From Sulfoacidibacillus thermotolerans (GTDB lineage Bacteria > Bacillota > Bacilli > Alicyclobacillales > SLC66): DNA of 41,505 bases. The stretch covers positions 1 to 41,505 of the forward strand of contig NZ_MPDK01000025.1 in assembly GCF_003144315.1 (NCBI RefSeq). Direction: 5' to 3'. The first letter of the stretch is position 1; each line of letters begins with the position of its first letter. Positions 36,946 through 41,505 of this stretch are shown here, in pieces. The notes beneath the pieces were generated by a model. It saw only the letters and a list, made by a program, of their open reading frames with translations, did not search any database and was not told the DNA's origin. The translations under genes and the position numbers were made by a program.

Positions 36946-39936
36946 ATGTACGAGGTGCAAGGCGTTCATGAGGATGATAGAATCAAAGAAATGAATCGCA
37001 TGGGTAAAATTGATGAGTATGCGTATGAATATGCTTGTCGTCCTCGTGCGCTGGCGTTTTTGAATGTACAGAAAAAATATGGTGCGATTGTAGATAGCCA
37101 TTGCCATAGTATCTTTTGTCCGGTTCATGGTGGCGAAGAACGTGCAGAAATTGCAAAAAACATTACGATGTATGCGAATATGTATCATTTGTATGAGTTT
37201 GTGACACTTACCCATTCGTCAGACTTAAAATCTCCAGAAGAAGCAGAACGAGCGTATGATGAGCTAAAGGAACATTTTCAAGCTGTTGTGGAACAGATGA
37301 AGAATCTGAAATTTTCATATTACCTTGGAAGAAAAAGGTTTCGTGATAAGAATGCGAAAAAGACGGATGAGCAATATTATCTAAAGTGGTTACGGTGGAT
37401 CGATCAAGTCATCAGATATGAGTATATCACGAACTTTCGACGTGTAGCACGTTCAGCGATTGCGTTTGCAATTCATAAGCGTCGTCTGATTTTGGATGTA
37501 CAAGCTGCCTATGCAGAGGTAGATGCTTTTTTAGATGAGAGTTATCAAAACGAGACGGCTCCTGATGTGATTGTAAACCAATTACGAGAGCGGTATGCGT
37601 ACTTAAAAGGCTATAAAAAGTTGGGGGAAGCGCTGGAAAACGTTCGTTTTAAGGTTGCTGATTATTTTTCACGTCTGAGTGATTATGACGAGTATAAATT
37701 TCCTTCTTCTAGTTCAGCGATTTCTCGTTATGTGATGAATGATCTGATTTTAGCTCACAACGAGAACAAAGAAGGGGTGCGTGCTTTAGAAATTGAGAAC
37801 GAGACAAAAAATCATGTCAACGAGAAGATCACGAAATTCGCTTATATTGGCACGTGGGAAGTGGGAAAAGGCGGTCATTTGCACGTGCATGCGCTCGTTA
37901 ATTACCCTGTGTTCTCTTATTTTATTGAGAAATCTAGGTTTTCTGGTGAAACGATGCAAGTGTATGATGTGAAAAGCGTGAACCGTTCTGATGCAAACGC
38001 ACTCTCTGATTATATGGTGAAGTTGGGGCAATATCAGGCGAAAACCGACATAGAGGATATTCAGCGTCTCGCTTCGATCGGCATTTTTGGTCATCGTCAT
38101 ACCGAAAAAGGGGTTGTTAGGGGGAAGTCTGTGTATTTCGTTTCGGATAACGAGATCAAAGTGCACGCCTTCCACAGAATTAAAAAACAGAGTGGATTTG
38201 TTTTTGCGGGGTTCACCAAACGTCGAAATATCATAGATAGGATTGGCAATGTTCGTGGGATAGATGTAGAGAGTGAGACGCCCGTTCTCTCCCGCATGAT
38301 TGACCGCGGTGCTAGTGAAATAGAAATAAAGATGCAATTTAGAGAAGAAGTGGATTCGATTACAGAGAGTTATACTCTTTGGCTTTCCCAAAATGAGAAA
38401 GCCAAAGAAATTTGGAAACAGGTTTTGGAGGAATATGAGGATGCTTTCTTTAAAGACATGTGTGAAACTGCGTATACGCATCTTACAAAAGAACAACTTT
38501 TTTTTGCTTTGCGAGAAACGCAATATGTAGAGTTCATTAAACGTTATGCCGCCTATCGCGCTGGCTTAGATTGGACGTGGTATGCATATTTCTCTGAAGA
38601 GGGGTTTAAAGAGGGCAAAGAGGTTGCGGGAGTTGAATATCTTTCAGGACGATATGATCATGTACCCAAGATAACTAATGAGCAATTGAAAATCATGAAC
38701 GATGCGCTTTTCCATTCAGAAATTGTGGTGAAGGCAGATGCTGGTTCTGGAAAGACTTTCACGCTAGTTAACTTTCTTAACTATACGCCTTTTGACCCTA
38801 AAAAGGTTGCAGTTCTTTCATATACAGCGTCTGTTGCCCAAAAACTACGTAGTGAGTTGGATGCGCGGTATAGTCAATCCGTTCAAACGGTAGATGCTTT
38901 TTTGGGGATGCGCCGCCGTGCTAGAAAAACAGTCTATGCTCATAATTTTCATAACGTTGCTTCAGAGATTGAATTGGTGATTATCGACGAATACGAACGT
39001 TTGACTCCTGATAAAAAGGCACTTCTTTATATGAGTTTGCCCGAAGATGTCCGGATTTTAAACTTTGGGGATACAAATCAGATTGGCGCATTTGGTCATA
39101 AATTTGGTGCTTTGGAAAACTTACCGGGTGTGGAATTGTTTTTTCTGACTAAGAATTTTCGTGTTCGCAAGGGGTTTAAAAATCACGGAGAAGACTTTGT
39201 CAAAGATTTTGAGGATCGCAAGGATGAGATTGTACAAGCTGTGTTATCTGGCACAAAAGTACTTGTCAATGTACACAAAATCCGCCGTCTGGTAAATCAA
39301 TGGGTTTTGGAAGAGTTAGATCGCACAGGCAAGCGTGGAATCAATAGAATTCGTGTTGGCGGTTATATTTTTGCAGAGGGTGATCAAGTTGTAATTAAGC
39401 GAAATCGCAAACACAATGATGACGAAAGGTTCAATTCTTTGAATGGTGAAGAAGGTACAATGAAAGTATTTATGGGGGGGCGCGTTCAATATGCGCCGTT
39501 TGTCAATGAGTATTATGATGAGGCAATGATTGCTGTAGAGTTGTCAAATGGAAAAGGAATTCGCCTTTTTCGGCATTCTGAGCTACTTCGATACACGGAT
39601 ACAATCCAACATGCATATGCAATCACGATACAATCAAGTCAAGGCAAGGAGTATGAGAATGGAATGGTGTTGTTGGCTCGTACACAGAAAAAAGAGCGAA
39701 ACAAATATTTTGCTAGTCAAGAAATGTATTATACAGCTATAAGTCGTGCTCGTTCATCGGTAAAGGTGATTACAAATTTGCTAGAAGGTGAGTTTGAGGA
39801 ATATACAGGAAAAAGCTCAAGCTATGATTATTTGGATGATCGCACGTTAAACGAAAAAGATTTCCATTCTGACCATGCCGTCTTGATTCGTACCATTCGT
39901 TATATTGCGAGAGAAAAATTCGCAACTGTTGTATGA
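36946..39936 (+). CDS. HUH Rep endonuclease fused to SF1 helicase
   Basis: This 996-aa protein combines two activities. Residues about 50-365 are a rolling-circle Rep nuclease: a zinc-finger-like HCHSIFCPVH (C53, C58, H61), motif 1 FVTLT (85-89), motif 2 GHLHVHALVNYP with the HUH pair H313/H315, and motif 3 DYMVK with candidate nucleophile Y356 and K359. Motifs 1 and 2 are 225 residues apart, much more than usual, because of a helical insertion. Residues about 570-945 are a superfamily 1 helicase: Walker A ADAGSGKT (K603), Walker B VIIDEYE, motif III GDTNQ (708-712), NFR (737-739), TIQSSQGKEYE (894-904) and YTAISRARS (929-937). ATG 36946 has AAGGAGGTG upstream. The product should nick, covalently bind and unwind DNA. 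The same pairing occurs in Helitrons and, with another order of relatives, in relaxase-helicases. All key residues are intact. Confidence 0.85.
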   Translation: MYEVQGVHEDDRIKEMNRMGKIDEYAYEYACRPRALAFLNVQKKYGAIVDSHCHSIFCPVHGGEERAEIAKNITMYANMYHLYEFVTLTHSSDLKSPEEAERAYDELKEHFQAVVEQMKNLKFSYYLGRKRFRDKNAKKTDEQYYLKWLRWIDQVIRYEYITNFRRVARSAIAFAIHKRRLILDVQAAYAEVDAFLDESYQNETAPDVIVNQLRERYAYLKGYKKLGEALENVRFKVADYFSRLSDYDEYKFPSSSSAISRYVMNDLILAHNENKEGVRALEIENETKNHVNEKITKFAYIGTWEVGKGGHLHVHALVNYPVFSYFIEKSRFSGETMQVYDVKSVNRSDANALSDYMVKLGQYQAKTDIEDIQRLASIGIFGHRHTEKGVVRGKSVYFVSDNEIKVHAFHRIKKQSGFVFAGFTKRRNIIDRIGNVRGIDVESETPVLSRMIDRGASEIEIKMQFREEVDSITESYTLWLSQNEKAKEIWKQVLEEYEDAFFKDMCETAYTHLTKEQLFFALRETQYVEFIKRYAAYRAGLDWTWYAYFSEEGFKEGKEVAGVEYLSGRYDHVPKITNEQLKIMNDALFHSEIVVKADAGSGKTFTLVNFLNYTPFDPKKVAVLSYTASVAQKLRSELDARYSQSVQTVDAFLGMRRRARKTVYAHNFHNVASEIELVIIDEYERLTPDKKALLYMSLPEDVRILNFGDTNQIGAFGHKFGALENLPGVELFFLTKNFRVRKGFKNHGEDFVKDFEDRKDEIVQAVLSGTKVLVNVHKIRRLVNQWVLEELDRTGKRGINRIRVGGYIFAEGDQVVIKRNRKHNDDERFNSLNGEEGTMKVFMGGRVQYAPFVNEYYDEAMIAVELSNGKGIRLFRHSELLRYTDTIQHAYAITIQSSQGKEYENGMVLLARTQKKERNKYFASQEMYYTAISRARSSVKVITNLLEGEFEEYTGKSSSYDYLDDRTLNEKDFHSDHAVLIRTIRYIAREKFATVV

Positions 39937-40076
39937 GCGTTTTGCAGATTGCTGAGGATAGTCAGGGCAAGGGGTTTTTGGATCAAGTCCTAAATGTGGT
40001 GTAATTTCGTTTTCCCTTTGTCGACGGGGTGCCTTGCCTTTTCATCGCCTTCCGACGACTTGAAGCTCTTCCGTTC

Positions 40077-40249
40077 ATCTTGCGATTCGTGTGGCTCCGC
40101 CCTTGCATGGATGCGGTTTGGTTTGTCCGGCCAGACGGGACCCAAGCGCAACGTGTTCATTAAGGTTCCGTCTGGATCAGCCAGCGTACCGCATCCTGCA
40201 AGGGACGCTGCGCTTTTCGCCTAACCCTGGCCATCCCAAGCGCAAGGTG
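40077..40249. repeat. Multi-stem structured region at the IS left end
   Basis: Nested complementary blocks: CATCTTGCG (40077-40085) with CGCAAGGTG (40241-40249, two G-U or mismatched positions); an 18-nt block at 40100-40117 with 40188-40204 (one extra base); CCAGACGGGACC (40131-40142) with GGTTCCGTCTGG (40164-40175, one mismatch). Together they fold a branched structure over 170 nt, just beyond the transposase stop. Confidence 0.5.
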
Positions 40250-40257
40250 GAAGCTCT

Positions 40258-41477
40258 TCATGATGCCTCCGCCTCGACCTTCTGCCTCCATTTCTCCTGC
40301 TGCTCTTTGCACCACGAAGCATATCCATCCATGTCGAGGTATTTTCGATGGGACGACCATCCCTCATCAATCTCCATCAGCAACGCTCCTAGCAAACGAA
40401 GCGCAGACTCTCGATTGGGAAAGATGCGAATGACTCGCTCACGACGGCGAATCTCCTCGTTTAACCGTTCACGCTGTTCGTCGTCCGCAACTTCCGACGC
40501 AACGGTTCGGGCAACGCCAATACTGCCGTTGCATCCTCAAACCCCTCTTCCAACACCTTGACCGCCTTGGGTGCCTTCTCGCCGTATTCTTCGAGCACAC
40601 GGTTTAACAGCGTCCTTGCTGTCTCCTCGTCAGGCGCCGTGAGAATCGCCCGCACCTGCTGCTGAATTTCAGACATCAGCGTCTTAGGCGCCTGATCAAG
40701 GATATTGCGCGTAAAATGAGTTTGGCAGCGTTGCCAGGTGCATCCGATGAATTGCGTTTGAACCGCCTGAACAAGCCCCACGTGACTGTCCGATACGACA
40801 AGATCGACACCTCGCAGTTGCCGCTGTTTCAGCCACCCAAAGAAGTCATGCCAATTCGCATACGACTCCTTATCACCAACACGCAGACCGAGGATTTCCC
40901 GAAACCCTTGATCATTGACGCCGACGGCAACCATCATGCTCATTTGCCGAATCCGTCGATTTTCTCGCACTTTGAGGACGATCGCGTCCACCAATACAAA
41001 CGGATACGTTCGCTCTGACAAGTCACGCTCATTGAAGCTTTGCACCGCCGGATCAAGGCGCTTGCATAGATCCGACACCGGCGACTTGGAAAAGGAGGTG
41101 CCACACAGTTCTTCCGTGATTTCTGTCACTTTACGCGTCGAAACGCCTTGCACCACCATCTCCATAAGGCTCAGGATCAGCGCCTGTTCGGAACGCTGAT
41201 CCCGTGAAAACAGTTCGGTAGAAAACTGCCCGTTGCGAAGGCGCGGAACGTGAAGTTTCAAGGTGCCGACGCGCGTCGTAAGCGATCGAGTATAGCTTCC
41301 GTTGCGATGATCGGTGCGGTCCTCCGAACGTTCATAAGGCTCTGCTTGAAGCTGCTCGCTGGCTTGCATCTGCAAGATCTGATTCAATACATGCTGTAAG
41401 AGAAGCGGCAATCCCTGATCACTTTGAAAAAGGGACTGCAAAAGATCGAGATTTATCGTAAACTGAGGTTGAGCCAT
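40258..41477 (-). pseudogene. IS256-family transposase, frameshifted
   Basis: The first 338 codons, from ATG 41477, encode a Mutator/IS256 transposase (DHRNGSYTRSLTTRVG, VDAIVLKVRENR, VVSDSHVGLVQA, CTWQRCQTHFTRN) and end prematurely in LRTTNSVNG. Adding one base between 40470 and 40471 restores TTNSVERLNEEIRRRERVIR and a normal end (KWRQKVEAEAS) at 40258, for about 408 aa in all. In this family the ERLN glutamate is the third acid of the DDE triad, so the deletion removes it. The copy is therefore probably inactive, unless it is a sequencing error. Confidence 0.88.
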
Positions 41478-41505
41478 TTGGATTCTCCTTCTGTGAGTGA
41501 GTACT

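Larger units (their letters stand above)
39998..41505 (-). mobile_element. IS256-family insertion sequence, cut by the window end
   Basis: The transposase identifies the family. GC content rises sharply near 40015, and a left end near GTGTAATTTCG (about 39998) is plausible, but no inverted-repeat partner can be seen because the right end is beyond the window. At least 1.5 kb would be present. The 321 bp between the rep gene and the transposase stop hold no gene but contain the structured region described separately. Confidence 0.65.

Noticed and set aside
37786-38523. 245-aa open frame on the minus strand inside the Rep-helicase gene
   Set aside because: It is antisense to conserved HUH and linker sequence, has no ribosome binding site, and its product is low-complexity (Phe/Lys/Arg/His-rich). 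It is a shadow of the real gene.
40091-40561. 156-aa open frame on the plus strand opposite the transposase end
   Set aside because: Antisense to transposase coding DNA that is recovered by a one-base correction; composition is Ser/Pro/Arg-rich without domain features.

Overview
The window is the replication-origin region of an endospore-forming, low-GC Gram-positive bacterium (Bacillales-like), followed by a genomic island. The evidence is the gene order gyrA-gyrB-remB-recF-yaaA-dnaN-dnaA-oriC-rpmH-rnpA-yidD-yidC-jag-mnmE-mnmG-rsmG-noc-parA-parB, the sporulation-linked genes (yyaC, the spoIIIJ-type yidC, a KinB-like kinase), many TTG/GTG starts and strong AGGAGG ribosome binding sites. I cannot name the species; an Alicyclobacillaceae-type acidophile is only a guess.

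Region 1 (1-9390, minus strand): gyrA, gyrB, remB, recF, yaaA, dnaN and dnaA read away from the origin as one tightly packed block. oriC has two parts, as in other Firmicutes: seven perfect DnaA boxes lie between dnaA and rpmH, and one perfect plus one near-perfect box beside an AT-rich tract lie between dnaA and dnaN.

Region 2 (9391-18761, plus strand): a strong promoter starts rpmH, followed by rnpA, the membrane-insertion genes yidD/yidC, jag, the tRNA-modification genes mnmE/mnmG, rsmG, and the chromosome-segregation genes noc, parA and parB. Two consensus parS sites sit inside parB, so the ParABS loading sites are about 9 kb from the origin.

Region 3 (18832-33612): conserved Bacillales neighbours with DUF or putative functions (DUF554, DUF4446, yyaC, a CvpA-like protein, yyaE/DUF951/DUF3892), then ychF, the rpsF-ssb-rpsR operon with an S6:S18-type leader hairpin, a KinB-like histidine kinase, DUF2232 (yybS), rplI, the replicative helicase dnaB, a basic membrane protein and purA. 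The gdpP gene usually found between yybS and rplI is missing here. Two probable small proteins not normally annotated are at 79-183 (-) and 24114-24200 (-).

Region 4 (33678-33945): tRNA-Lys(TTT), tRNA-Leu(TAG) and tRNA-Pro(TGG).

Region 5 (33946-41505): an island beginning immediately 3' of tRNA-Pro. It has a tyrosine integrase with an apparent AUA start, three unrecognised small genes, a GC-rich 98-nt hairpin, and a 996-residue protein in which an HUH (rolling-circle) Rep nuclease domain is fused to a superfamily 1 helicase. The window ends inside an IS256-family element whose transposase carries a frameshift at its catalytic glutamate. The Rep-helicase and its hairpin are the best candidates here for a little-described replication or transposition system; the domain motifs are visible in the sequence, the mode of mobility is inference.
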